Shown here piece after piece: positions 1 to 7,409 of a stretch of 10,407 bases of DNA; position 1 is the first letter of the stretch; each line of letters opens with the position of its first letter. This DNA comes from Anaerolineaceae bacterium (GTDB lineage: Bacteria; Chloroflexota; Anaerolineae; Anaerolineales; Villigracilaceae). The stretch spans positions 1-10,407 of the forward strand of contig BQMV01000249.1 of assembly GCA_022181005.1 (NCBI GenBank). Direction: 5' to 3'. Below the pieces are notes generated by a model, which had not been told where the DNA came from, searched no databases, and was given only the letters and a program-made list of their open reading frames with translations. Both the position numbers and the translations under genes were made by a program.

Positions 1-42
1 AAACTGACAACCAAAAAAAGACCGCAACGAATATGGAAATAA
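1..42 (+). CDS. Possible 3' tail of an upstream gene (partial)
   Basis: Reading from base 1, frame 1 stays open for 13 codons and ends in TAA at 40-42. The peptide (KLTTKKRPQRIWK) is very basic, which would fit the cytoplasmic tail of a membrane protein such as a glycosyltransferase lying just upstream of the Wzz-GGDEF and BcsB genes. Thirteen codons cannot identify a gene, and frame 3 is also open for 17 codons, so this is only a possibility. The rest of 43-151 is AT-rich non-coding DNA that carries the promoter described separately. Confidence 0.22.
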   Translation, partial: KLTTKKRPQRIWK

Positions 43-97
43 ACTTCACTTGGTAGCCTTTTGGCGCTAGATCAAAATAAATAGAACGGTTAAAAAC

Positions 98-106
98 TGA
101 TATAAT
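98..106 (+). promoter_or_regulatory. Extended -10 promoter for the Wzz-GGDEF/BcsB unit
   Basis: TGATATAAT is a perfect extended -10 element: TG at 98-99, one base, then TATAAT at 101-106. It sits in AT-rich DNA. There is no good -35 hexamer 16-18 bases upstream, which is usual for extended -10 promoters. Transcription would start near 112-114, about 38-40 bases before the ATG at 152. It suggests that the Wzz-GGDEF gene can start its own transcript even if a gene lies upstream. It is called by motif only. Confidence 0.5.
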
Positions 107-151
107 TCTTGAAGATTTAAGCCTTATTATACCCTTTAGGCAGGAGCTTTT

Positions 152-1264
152 ATGGAACTTCGTTTTTACTTGCGTATTCTTCAACGGAGTTGGTGGGTTA
201 TTGCGATTTCCGCCCTGCTGGCAGTGAATATTTCGCTGATTAATTCGTACTATTTTGCTATGCCCATGTACGAATCGGTTGCGCGTTTTGTCGTTAGTCC
301 CAATGCTAAAAATATTGAAAGTCGAGAACTGGTCAACAGCCTCGAAGCCCTGGATAAGCGTTCCATTATTTCAACGTATGCGGAAATCTTGAACAGTCGC
401 GACGTGATTAATGGCACGTTTCAGCTTCTGATGGCTGACCCCGAGAAATTTAGCGCTTATAAAACTTCCGTGACGGTATTGCCGGACGCAAATATCATCC
501 GTTTTAGCGTAAAAGGTCCAGATCCGAACGTAACCGCCATGTTGGCAAACAGCATTGGTCAGTATGCGATCAATTTTGTGCGCAAGCTATATATAATCTA
601 TGATATTGACTTTCTGGATAAGGCAGTTGCGGCGAAAGAACCGTATCAACCTCAACCGCTTCAAGACGCCGGGCTGGCGTTGATCGTAGGGCTAGGGCTT
701 GGCGTGGGCATTGCCATTTTCCGCGATCAATTATCCAGTTCGCTGGACAGTCTGGGCCAGCGGAGGATGGTCGATTCTGAATCGTTAGCGTATACAAAAA
801 CCTACTTTGAAAGGTTGGCGCGTCAAGAAATTGCCAATCAGCCGGAGAGCGTTCGCACGATTGGCGTTATCTTCCTGAACGGCGTTCAGGAGTTTTACGA
901 TTCTCTGCCCCAAGCGTATAAAAATATGATTATGCAAAAGGTGACGGGGACGTTGAAATACCAATTGCGCGGCAATGACGTTGTGGGGCGTTGGTCGCCG
1001 CTTAAGTTTAGCGTCTTGCTGCCTTCTACGGACGGGCATGCCGCCATGCAAAGGATGGCGCGTATTCAAGAAATATTGGCGCAACAGTTCTCATTGGATA
1101 CCGACGGCGAGTTTGATATTGAATTGGACCCGCGAATCGGGCTTGCTGACCATCAAGGCGGGGAATCTTTTCAAGTTTTAGTTAATCAAGCGGAACAGGC
1201 GTTGGAAATATCCATGCAATCCGACGTCAAGATTAACCTGTACAAGGTCAGGCCGTTTGGGTAA
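152..1264 (+). CDS. Wzz-like membrane protein fused to a degenerate GGDEF domain, probable c-di-GMP receptor
   Basis: The 370-residue protein has a Wzz/polysaccharide co-polymerase layout. Membrane helix 1 lies at about 14-34, followed by a short extracytoplasmic part (about 35-170) beginning YESVARFVVSPN. A proline-rich turn (164-169) precedes membrane helix 2 (about 173-190). The cytoplasmic half (about 205-366) reads as a GGDEF fold: DSESLAYTKTYF (208-219) aligns without gaps to the DxLTGLxNRxxF start, GRWSPLKFSVLLPSTD (279-294) to the GR(Y/W)GGDEFxVLLPxTD core, and 329-352 to the final helix. The signature motif is SPLKF instead of GG(D/E)EF, and the metal-binding and substrate residues near 242-251 are also lost, so cyclase activity is not expected. 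RGND (273-276) lies exactly five residues before the signature, the position of the RxxD inhibitory site in PleD. I infer a c-di-GMP sensor controlling polysaccharide assembly, analogous to PelD. The start is supported by AGGAG at 142-146. The BcsB-like gene follows directly. Confidence 0.8.
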   Translation: MELRFYLRILQRSWWVIAISALLAVNISLINSYYFAMPMYESVARFVVSPNAKNIESRELVNSLEALDKRSIISTYAEILNSRDVINGTFQLLMADPEKFSAYKTSVTVLPDANIIRFSVKGPDPNVTAMLANSIGQYAINFVRKLYIIYDIDFLDKAVAAKEPYQPQPLQDAGLALIVGLGLGVGIAIFRDQLSSSLDSLGQRRMVDSESLAYTKTYFERLARQEIANQPESVRTIGVIFLNGVQEFYDSLPQAYKNMIMQKVTGTLKYQLRGNDVVGRWSPLKFSVLLPSTDGHAAMQRMARIQEILAQQFSLDTDGEFDIELDPRIGLADHQGGESFQVLVNQAEQALEISMQSDVKINLYKVRPFG

Positions 1265-1310
1265 TGGATCGCATTGTCCTCGTATGAGTAACTTATCGAT
1301 TCGGAATCTT

Positions 1311-1325
1311 AAGGTGTTTAACGTG
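1311..1325 (+). promoter_or_regulatory. Ribosome binding site that decides a GTG start for the BcsB-like gene
   Basis: AAGGTG at 1311-1316 lies six bases before an in-frame GTG at 1323-1325. Starting there gives a compact, textbook signal peptide (MKRILTFIFLPILMLGNFAQVAAS). The longer reading frame opens with a TTG at 1257 inside the previous gene, or an ATG at 1284. Both lack a convincing Shine-Dalgarno sequence and would put a 13- to 22-residue extension before the signal peptide. Confidence 0.6.
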
Positions 1326-3632
1326 AAAAGAATCCTTACATTTATCTTTTTGCCGATCCTCATGTTGGGTAATTTCGCTCAAGTTGCGGCTAGCGGATCT
1401 CAAGAACATATCTTTTATGCGGAAGTTAATGCCCCCGCTAACGCGAGCGCGAGCGATGCCGTCTCGCTTAGTTTCGCGCAGTTGGGCTTCCGCAAGTCTG
1501 ATTTGATCAGTCCCTTTGATGTGATGCGCCTGCTCTTCAGCGTTCCGCCAAATTGGAAGTTGGAGGCGGGCGGCGAAGTTCAAATTGACTATGATGTTTT
1601 GCTGTCGGGTCCTGGGCTGGCACAGTTGACTAGCGCAGGCAACCCATATGGCGGATCATTGACTGTATCTTTCAACGATCGCATCATTGGAACGATTCCC
1701 TTAGAGAATACCGGCAGTAATTCCGCTCATTTTGAGATTCCAGCGGAAGCTCTTTCGCCGGTCATAAGCGACGGTCGCCATATCTTGAAAATTGCGTTGG
1801 ACGCCCAATTTAGCTGTCAATACGACGTGCGCGCTGTTGTGACGATCAAGGACACTTCCATCTTGAATTTGGCTTATAGCGAGACCCCGCCGAGTTTAAA
1901 TCTATCGCGTTTGCCCGCTCCATTCTATACGTCCAATGCGCTGGTCTCGGAACGTACGCTTGTTGTTACGCCTGATTCTCCAACTTCCGGCGAACTTCAA
2001 GCGGCGTTAAATATCATGTCTGGCTTTGGCTCTATGGTGGGAACTACGGCTGATTTCGCGTTGGTTAATTCCAGCGCAGTAACCCAAGACGACATGGCGA
2101 CAAGCAATTTTATCTTTGTAGGCGGACCAGATAAACTGCCGTTGCTTTCGAATATTGCCGCTTTTCCCCTGAAGATAGAATCTGGAGATTTTCTAAACCT
2201 TCCGTCAGACTCCGCTTCTGACGGCATAATTCAGATAGCTATTTCGCCTTGGAATGCCGCTAAGTCAATTTTATTAGTGAGCGGCAAGAGTGAAGAAGCG
2301 ATTCAAAAAGCGTCTCAAGCGGTTAGTTCCGGCAAAGTGCTTATTTATCAAGACCCGGCGCTGGCGTATGTTAAAGAAGTTCAGGCGCTGAAAGACAGCA
2401 TCCCGACTGTTGAAAATTTCAGCGTCCAAAATCTCGGCTATTCCACTGAAACGTTAAGCGGCATTGGCGAGAGCGGCGTGGATTACACGTTTATGGTTTC
2501 CAAGCAGCAGCTTTTCGCCAAAGACGGCTATTTCGAATTGTTCTATTATCACTCCGCGCTTGTTGACGATAGTTTATCTTCCATGAATATTGAATTGAAC
2601 GGGCAGTTAATCAGCAGCGCAGCCCTTGACAAGGCTTCTGAAGAACTAACTTCCATTCGCATCAAAATACCGTTTGGCATATTGCGTTATGGCGAAAATC
2701 GCTTATCAATTCGAACGCGCCTCTCAGCCGATATCTCTTGCGATGAAACAGGATTTTCTGATCCGTGGGCGGTAATTTTAGATCAATCCAATTTTCACCT
2801 GCCTGAAGCGACCGCGCTTGGCGCCTTCCAGTATACGGCGATGGACTTGAAGAATTATCCTGAGATTTTCGTGACCCAAAGCAATCTCGGCGATCTTGCT
2901 TTTGTGCTTTCAAAAACTGATCCGACCGGCTGGAGCGTTGCGGCAAAATTAGCCTATGATTTAGGCAAGGTCGCCAACCCGGCAATTTCAAGCATTAAGG
3001 CGGTTTATGCGGACGATGTGCCGGTGGATGTTCGCGAAAATCATTCGATGATTATGATCGGCAAAGCAAGCGCGCTGCCAATTTTGAATGAGATCAACGA
3101 TAACTTGCCAGCTCCGTTTGACTTCGCTTCCGATACAGCCAGCGAACGCCAATTACAGATTATCTATCGTATTCCTCAAGGCGTGAGCGTCGGCTATTTG
3201 GAACTAGCCCATTCGCCGTTCAATATTGACAAGTTAATCATGGTGCTTTCTGGCAATGACGCTGCCGGGCTGGCGTTCTCCGGCGACGCTTTGCTCGTAA
3301 GCGAGATAAATTCTCAAGTTTCGGGCGTATTTGCTATTACGAATGGCAAACAAGTGGCGGTCGGCGACGATCAGGCGCTCTTTTCCGCGGTTGGCGATGT
3401 TGTGCCGAATGCGGAAGCGGCGATCGCTACCCCGCTTCCTACGGAGAGCAATCCGGCATTGAAGACTGTTCCGCCAAATTGGCTTAAACCGTACCTTATT
3501 GCTACTGGCGGCGTCATTCTGCTAATTATTGCTTTTGTGATCAAAAACACTCTTTCACGGAAACGCTCGGCGACTCTTGATCTTGCGCACGACGAAGAAG
3601 AGTCTGATGTTCATAAAGAAAAGCCCGCCTAG
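1323..3632 (+). CDS. BcsB-family membrane-anchored carbohydrate-binding protein
   Basis: The 769-residue product (from GTG 1323) matches the architecture of BcsB, the membrane-anchored extracytoplasmic partner of cellulose synthase BcsA. It has a signal peptide (1 to about 24) and a first beta-sandwich carbohydrate-binding domain (about 40-180, FSCQYD with Cys165). A first flavodoxin-like domain (about 208-358), a second carbohydrate-binding domain (about 386-494, ISCDETGFSDPW with Cys473) and a second flavodoxin-like domain (about 503-663) follow. One membrane helix (about 723-742) and a short charged tail (SRKRS then an acidic run) end it. The duplication is visible in paired segments: FIFVGGPDKLPLL with MIMIGKASALPIL, and SPWNAAKSILLVSG with SPFNIDKLIMVLSG. 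Length is close to family norms (about 700-800). It should accept or guide a nascent polysaccharide at the outer face of the membrane. It lies 58 bases after the Wzz-GGDEF gene. No BcsA-like synthase is in the window, so the polymer is unknown and the name bcsB is not asserted. Confidence 0.82.
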   Translation: MKRILTFIFLPILMLGNFAQVAASGSQEHIFYAEVNAPANASASDAVSLSFAQLGFRKSDLISPFDVMRLLFSVPPNWKLEAGGEVQIDYDVLLSGPGLAQLTSAGNPYGGSLTVSFNDRIIGTIPLENTGSNSAHFEIPAEALSPVISDGRHILKIALDAQFSCQYDVRAVVTIKDTSILNLAYSETPPSLNLSRLPAPFYTSNALVSERTLVVTPDSPTSGELQAALNIMSGFGSMVGTTADFALVNSSAVTQDDMATSNFIFVGGPDKLPLLSNIAAFPLKIESGDFLNLPSDSASDGIIQIAISPWNAAKSILLVSGKSEEAIQKASQAVSSGKVLIYQDPALAYVKEVQALKDSIPTVENFSVQNLGYSTETLSGIGESGVDYTFMVSKQQLFAKDGYFELFYYHSALVDDSLSSMNIELNGQLISSAALDKASEELTSIRIKIPFGILRYGENRLSIRTRLSADISCDETGFSDPWAVILDQSNFHLPEATALGAFQYTAMDLKNYPEIFVTQSNLGDLAFVLSKTDPTGWSVAAKLAYDLGKVANPAISSIKAVYADDVPVDVRENHSMIMIGKASALPILNEINDNLPAPFDFASDTASERQLQIIYRIPQGVSVGYLELAHSPFNIDKLIMVLSGNDAAGLAFSGDALLVSEINSQVSGVFAITNGKQVAVGDDQALFSAVGDVVPNAEAAIATPLPTESNPALKTVPPNWLKPYLIATGGVILLIIAFVIKNTLSRKRSATLDLAHDEEESDVHKEKPA

Positions 3633-3737
3633 AAATAGCGCGCGCGCTGGTTATATTCGCTTCCGGCGATCTCTATCTCGTCAAATAAACAAGGCGGCTT
3701 GTACGCTAGCCCAAGACAGAAGCGAAATTTCAATTCG

Positions 3738-4805
3738 ATGAGATGGAAAATTCACCATAGGCTGACTGTAACGCTTCTCCTTCTCTTGATGGTGGGATGC
3801 CATGTTCCAGTCGCTGCAACTCCGACTATAGACCTATTCGCTACGCTTCAAGCCTCCACGCCTTCCGGCGTCGCTTTGCCTGTCGAAACTGAGCGCGCTT
3901 CAACGCCAAACTTCGCGTTTGCAACCGCTGCGGCGACGTCGCTCTCAGCCTCCGTCGCTTCTCCATCCGCGTCCGCGAGCCAATTGAGCGGCAAGATTGT
4001 TTTCACATGTCAGGTGAATCGGGCGCAAGCCTCCGATCAGATTTGTATTATCAACGCGGACGGAACGGGTTTTCGCCAGTTAACCAACGATAACGTCCGT
4101 CACTTCTATCCGTCTCTTTCACCGGATGGGAAAAGCGTGTTATATGTCGCCTTTCGCGAGACAAACGTGTATGAAATCTACGAGATGAACTTGAGCGATG
4201 GAACTATTAAACGGCTGACGAATCGCATCGGCGTTTTAACGGCGCCCGAGATCTCGCCCGACGGCGAAACGATTACATTTACGCGCGGCAATCCCGCGAC
4301 GCAGCAACATCAGATTTGGATCATGGAGCGAAACGGCGACGATGCGCAGAATCTTCCTCAAGTATTCGGTTGGGATCCCACATGGTCGCCGGATGGAAAA
4401 TTGATTCTCTTCGCTTCTAACCGCGATGGAGGCATACAGCTGTTCACAGTCAGCCCGAAAGGCAGCGCAATTAAACGCATCACGAAACTGCCGGCTATTC
4501 GCGGAAGAAGCGATTGGTCGCCGGACGGGAAATTTATCGTCACCTATTCCGGCGAATCATGGAAGCGCGAAGTGTATATCATGAACGCGGATGGATCGGA
4601 TGTGCGACAGCTTACGCCGGCGGGCGGCAACAGCCAAGGACCTTCTTTTTCACCGGATAGCCAATGGGTGGCATTCACCGCATATTTCGATCACTATGGC
4701 GACGATCACGGCTGTGAAATCTATATTGTTCGTATTAATGGAGCGGATTTGCGCCGTTTGACGAATAACGATTACTGCGACTACCAGCCGCGCTGGGGAC
4801 CATGA
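3738..4805 (+). CDS. TolB-like beta-propeller lipoprotein
   Basis: The 355-residue protein starts with a lipoprotein signal peptide (basic n-region, LTVTLLLLLMVG, then Cys21 as lipidation site). A low-complexity Ala/Ser/Thr/Pro linker (about 22-82) forms a stalk. From about residue 84 it is a beta-propeller of TolB/PD40 repeats, with five SPD(G/S) motifs (SLSPDGKSV, EISPDGETI, TWSPDGKLI, DWSPDGKFI, SFSPDSQWV) and repeated IYxMNxDGxxxxxLT strands. The final PRWGP looks like the last partial blade, closing the ring with the first strand. Such proteins are usually surface-anchored binding modules; the ligand cannot be told from sequence. The frame is open from a TTG at 3699, but that start puts 13 extra residues before the signal peptide, so ATG 3738 is preferred, although its Shine-Dalgarno is weak. 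The stop overlaps the next start as ATGA. Confidence 0.82.
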   Translation: MRWKIHHRLTVTLLLLLMVGCHVPVAATPTIDLFATLQASTPSGVALPVETERASTPNFAFATAAATSLSASVASPSASASQLSGKIVFTCQVNRAQASDQICIINADGTGFRQLTNDNVRHFYPSLSPDGKSVLYVAFRETNVYEIYEMNLSDGTIKRLTNRIGVLTAPEISPDGETITFTRGNPATQQHQIWIMERNGDDAQNLPQVFGWDPTWSPDGKLILFASNRDGGIQLFTVSPKGSAIKRITKLPAIRGRSDWSPDGKFIVTYSGESWKREVYIMNADGSDVRQLTPAGGNSQGPSFSPDSQWVAFTAYFDHYGDDHGCEIYIVRINGADLRRLTNNDYCDYQPRWGP

Positions 4806-5650
4806 GCCGTATAAACCTGAAGGGGCAGGTTGTGATTGTGACGGGAGCGTCGTCTGGAATTGGCGAGGCGATCGCGCGCCGGTTTGGGCGCGAAGGCGCG
4901 AAGGTGATCCTTGCCGCGCGACGCATAGATCGGCTTGAAACGCTTGCGAAAGAGATTGAAGAGATGGGCTCGGGCGCGGAGGCGTTCGCCCTTCAAACAG
5001 ATCTATCCAAGTTGGAAGATTGTCAAACGTTGATTCAAAGAACATTGGAGCGCTTTGGACGCATTGATATATTAATCAATAACGCTGGCTTCGGACGTTT
5101 GGATTGGCTGGAAAATCTCGACCCGCTGAAGGATATCCAAGCGCAGTTTGCAGTGAATGCGATGGGCGTTATTCAAACTACGCGGCAAGCGCTGCCGGCG
5201 ATGATTCGGCAGCGTTCGGGTCATATTATCCAAATGTGTTCAATGGCTGGTTTAGTCGGCACGCCCACCTATACGATCTATTCGGCGAGTAAACACGCGG
5301 TGCATGGATTCTCCGAAGCGCTGCGACGCGAGGTTAAACCCTGGGGCATTGACGTTTCGATGGTCTACCCCGGCGGCGTCGCGACCGAATTTGCGGATCA
5401 TGCAGGAATTAAACGGAAGACGAAGGCGACCACGCCGAAATTCATGGTTCTCACTGCGGAACAAGTCGCTGATGCGGTTGTGAGTTTAGCTCGCCGTCCG
5501 CGCGCCATGCGAATTATCCCTTGGCTGTGGTTGTTTACGGTATGGCTAAATCGGAGTTTGAACTGGCTTGTGGATTATATGACGATTTATCGGTTTACAA
5601 TTCCTGAACGAGAAGAGGAATTGAAGACAAAATCGCGAGCGAGTAGGTAG
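4802..5650 (+). CDS. Short-chain dehydrogenase/reductase (classical SDR)
   Basis: This 282-residue protein is an NAD(P)-dependent oxidoreductase of the classical SDR family. It shows the cofactor motif TGASSGIG (14-21), NNAG (93-96), the catalytic Asn119 in VNAMG, Ser147 (CSMAG), and Tyr160/Lys164 in YSASK, then the PGGVAT segment (190-195). The full Asn-Ser-Tyr-Lys tetrad is present. Arg40-Arg41 after the second strand suggest a preference for NADPH. The C-terminal part (about 233-268) is rich in Trp and Leu and could touch the membrane; similar tails occur in SDRs acting on lipids. The substrate cannot be named. Its ATG lies within the stop of the TolB-like gene (ATGA, 4802-4805), which implies translational coupling. 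The two products have no obvious shared pathway. Confidence 0.9.
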   Translation: MSRINLKGQVVIVTGASSGIGEAIARRFGREGAKVILAARRIDRLETLAKEIEEMGSGAEAFALQTDLSKLEDCQTLIQRTLERFGRIDILINNAGFGRLDWLENLDPLKDIQAQFAVNAMGVIQTTRQALPAMIRQRSGHIIQMCSMAGLVGTPTYTIYSASKHAVHGFSEALRREVKPWGIDVSMVYPGGVATEFADHAGIKRKTKATTPKFMVLTAEQVADAVVSLARRPRAMRIIPWLWLFTVWLNRSLNWLVDYMTIYRFTIPEREEELKTKSRASR

Positions 5651-5657
5651 GGAAATC

Positions 5658-5692
5658 AACGCGCGCTGCTTGTATGCCAGTTTGCGCGTTTT
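5658..5692. terminator. Weak hairpin between convergent genes
   Basis: The 43-base gap between the SDR gene and the convergent recJ holds an inverted repeat, AACGCGC (5658-5664) and GCGCGTT (5684-5690). A smaller inner pair, CTG (5666-5668) and CAG (5678-5680), lies inside it. On the plus strand it runs into four T residues (5689-5692). The stem is short and the T run poor, especially for minus-strand transcripts, so it is only a plausible shared terminator based on position. Confidence 0.4.
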
Positions 5693-5693
5693 C

Positions 5694-7409
5694 CTAATCG
5701 GGCGTTCCAGCCTCCTTTATGTCTTTTAAATTTAATTGCAGACTCGTTCTCCCGTTAAATTCATTCGCTTCGAGCGCGTACATCACATCTATGCGCGGCG
5801 GCAATGACGCCGCTTTCTCTCCCATCCGAAAGCCAATCGCATTGTAGACCGCGCCTGAAGTAGATTCGAGAACAAGCTTCAAGTGCCTGCCTTCCGACCC
5901 AACTGCGCGAAATGATTTGATCTTTACGTTGCGCGAGACGAACATAGCGCTGGAGTTTCCATAGCCAGTCGGCTCTAAATAAGCGAGATGTTTTAGGACT
6001 TCGAAATTCATATCGGCAAGAGACGTTTCCATATCGGCTGAAAGCGTCTGACGTAGGTCTTTGCCGTCTAATTGTTCTTTGGCGATCGCCTTCAAACGCA
6101 TTATAAGTTCGGGTAGATTTTCATTTTTCACGGTGAAACCCGCCGCCGCCGCATGACCTCCGTGTCTTACGAGCAGGTTTTTGCATTGATCTAACGCATC
6201 TGTAATATGGAACTCGGGAATGGAGCGACACGAACCGCGCGTTTCCTCCGCTCCCTTTGCCGCCACAATGGATGGACGGTAATAGCGTTCGGTTAACCGC
6301 GATGCCGCCAGACCGACTACGCCTGAATTGAAATTTGTGTGCGCGGCAAATAACAGGAATGCGTTAGGGTCGTCTTGCATAGCGATCGCTTCCGCCTCTC
6401 GCTGCATTGTTTTCGTGATTTCCTGTCTGTGCCGATTCTGCGCTTCAAGCTGCTGAGCGAGTTGACCCGCTCGCATGAAATCGGTTGTGGTTAGCAACTC
6501 AAACGAGGTTAACGCCGACTCAAGCCTGCCCGATGCGTTCAAGCGCGGGCCGAGCATAAAGCCGATATCGCTTGCAGTGATTTTTCCGATTTTAATTTGA
6601 GCGACGCCCGCTAATGAGTGCAACCCTTGCCGTTTCGTTTCGCGAAGCTGTTTAATTCCGCTGCGGACGAGAGTGCGATTCTCGCCGACGAGCGGCGCAA
6701 GATCGGCGATGGTTCCGAGAGCGACAAGGTCGAGAAAAGAGGCGAGAGGAAAAGAGTCGCCGCCTTTCTTTTCTTTTGTCGCCGTCAATGCTTCTACGAT
6801 CTTATATGCGATTCCCACTCCCGCAAGGTCTTTATCGGGATATGGATCGCCGCGGCGCTTTGGGTTGATGACCGCGAGCGCAGCGGGAAGATCGTCGCCG
6901 TCAGGGTGGTGGTGATCGCTGATAATGAGATCCAGCCCGATGACGCGCGCATGAAGCGCTTCTTCGAATGAACGGATGCCGCAGTCTACGGTGATCGCCA
7001 GCTTCACGCCATCCGTCTGAAGCGTATCCAGCGCGTCTTTATTCAGTCCGTAACCTTCGTCGAAGCGATTGGGGATGTAGCCGCGCACATCAGCGCCGAG
7101 GGCTCGCAGCGCCTCCACGAGCAACGCGGTCGCGGTGACGCCGTCCACATCGTAATCGCCGTAGACCGCAATGGGTTCATGATGTTCAAGCGCAAAATTA
7201 ATTCGATCCACTGCCGCTTTCATCCCGATCATCTGAAACGGATTCGTGTCTGCCGACGTTTTCGCGGCGACAAAGGCGCGCGCCTCGTCTTCCGCGCCGA
7301 TGCCGCGATTGAACAATACCTGCCGCAAAATCGGCGGGACGACTGCCAGCGCGGCAGAGGCTTGCTGTGTGATTACAGGCTCGATATTCCAGCGTTTGTT
7401 ATGAGTCAT
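5694..7409 (-). CDS. recJ: Single-stranded-DNA-specific exonuclease RecJ
   Basis: RecJ degrades single-stranded DNA 5' to 3' in recombination and mismatch/base-excision repair, in the cytoplasm. The 571-residue length is typical. The DHH phosphoesterase domain has DYDVDG (85-90), TVDCG (140-144), SDHHHPD (164-170) and GTIAD (232-236), which carry the metal-binding Asp and His residues. GPRLNASGRL (287-296) follows. The DHHA1 domain has GSCRS (392-396) and the HGGHAAAAGF nucleotide-binding motif (416-425). The C-terminal part (about 460-565, ending NGRTSLQLNLKDI) fits the RecJ OB fold. All key residues appear intact. The ATG overlaps the stop of the upstream DUF2723 gene (ATGA on the minus strand, 7409-7406). 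There is no strong Shine-Dalgarno, so translation is probably coupled. Confidence 0.95.
   Translation of the reverse strand: MTHNKRWNIEPVITQQASAALAVVPPILRQVLFNRGIGAEDEARAFVAAKTSADTNPFQMIGMKAAVDRINFALEHHEPIAVYGDYDVDGVTATALLVEALRALGADVRGYIPNRFDEGYGLNKDALDTLQTDGVKLAITVDCGIRSFEEALHARVIGLDLIISDHHHPDGDDLPAALAVINPKRRGDPYPDKDLAGVGIAYKIVEALTATKEKKGGDSFPLASFLDLVALGTIADLAPLVGENRTLVRSGIKQLRETKRQGLHSLAGVAQIKIGKITASDIGFMLGPRLNASGRLESALTSFELLTTTDFMRAGQLAQQLEAQNRHRQEITKTMQREAEAIAMQDDPNAFLLFAAHTNFNSGVVGLAASRLTERYYRPSIVAAKGAEETRGSCRSIPEFHITDALDQCKNLLVRHGGHAAAAGFTVKNENLPELIMRLKAIAKEQLDGKDLRQTLSADMETSLADMNFEVLKHLAYLEPTGYGNSSAMFVSRNVKIKSFRAVGSEGRHLKLVLESTSGAVYNAIGFRMGEKAASLPPRIDVMYALEANEFNGRTSLQLNLKDIKEAGTPD

Noticed and set aside
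152..1264. Active diguanylate cyclase
   Set aside because: The signature is SPLKF rather than GG(D/E)EF and the metal-binding acids near residues 242-247 are missing, so only the fold and RxxD site are supported.
3637..3648. 12-base perfect palindrome AGCGCGCGCGCT after the BcsB-like gene
   Set aside because: It is too short to leave a stable loop, has no T run after it, and is simple CG alternation; not enough to call a terminator or operator.
3699..3737. TTG start giving 13 extra residues on the TolB-like lipoprotein
   Set aside because: It would bury the lipoprotein signal peptide behind an unusual extension; ATG 3738 gives a normal 20-residue signal before Cys21.
3900..3980. Low-complexity GC-rich stretch that might be a DNA repeat
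   Set aside because: It encodes the Ala/Ser/Thr/Pro linker of the lipoprotein; there is no regular repeat unit at DNA level.
4650..5045. Antisense open frames of 63-131 codons across the TolB/SDR junction
   Set aside because: They lie fully opposite strong coding genes, have Arg/Ser/Pro-rich shadow composition and no recognisable domain or ribosome site.
6618..6971. Plus-strand open frames inside recJ, and similar ones inside the DUF2723 gene (7550-7885)
   Set aside because: They run antisense to well-conserved coding sequence and show no protein-family features; they follow from the codon bias of the true genes.
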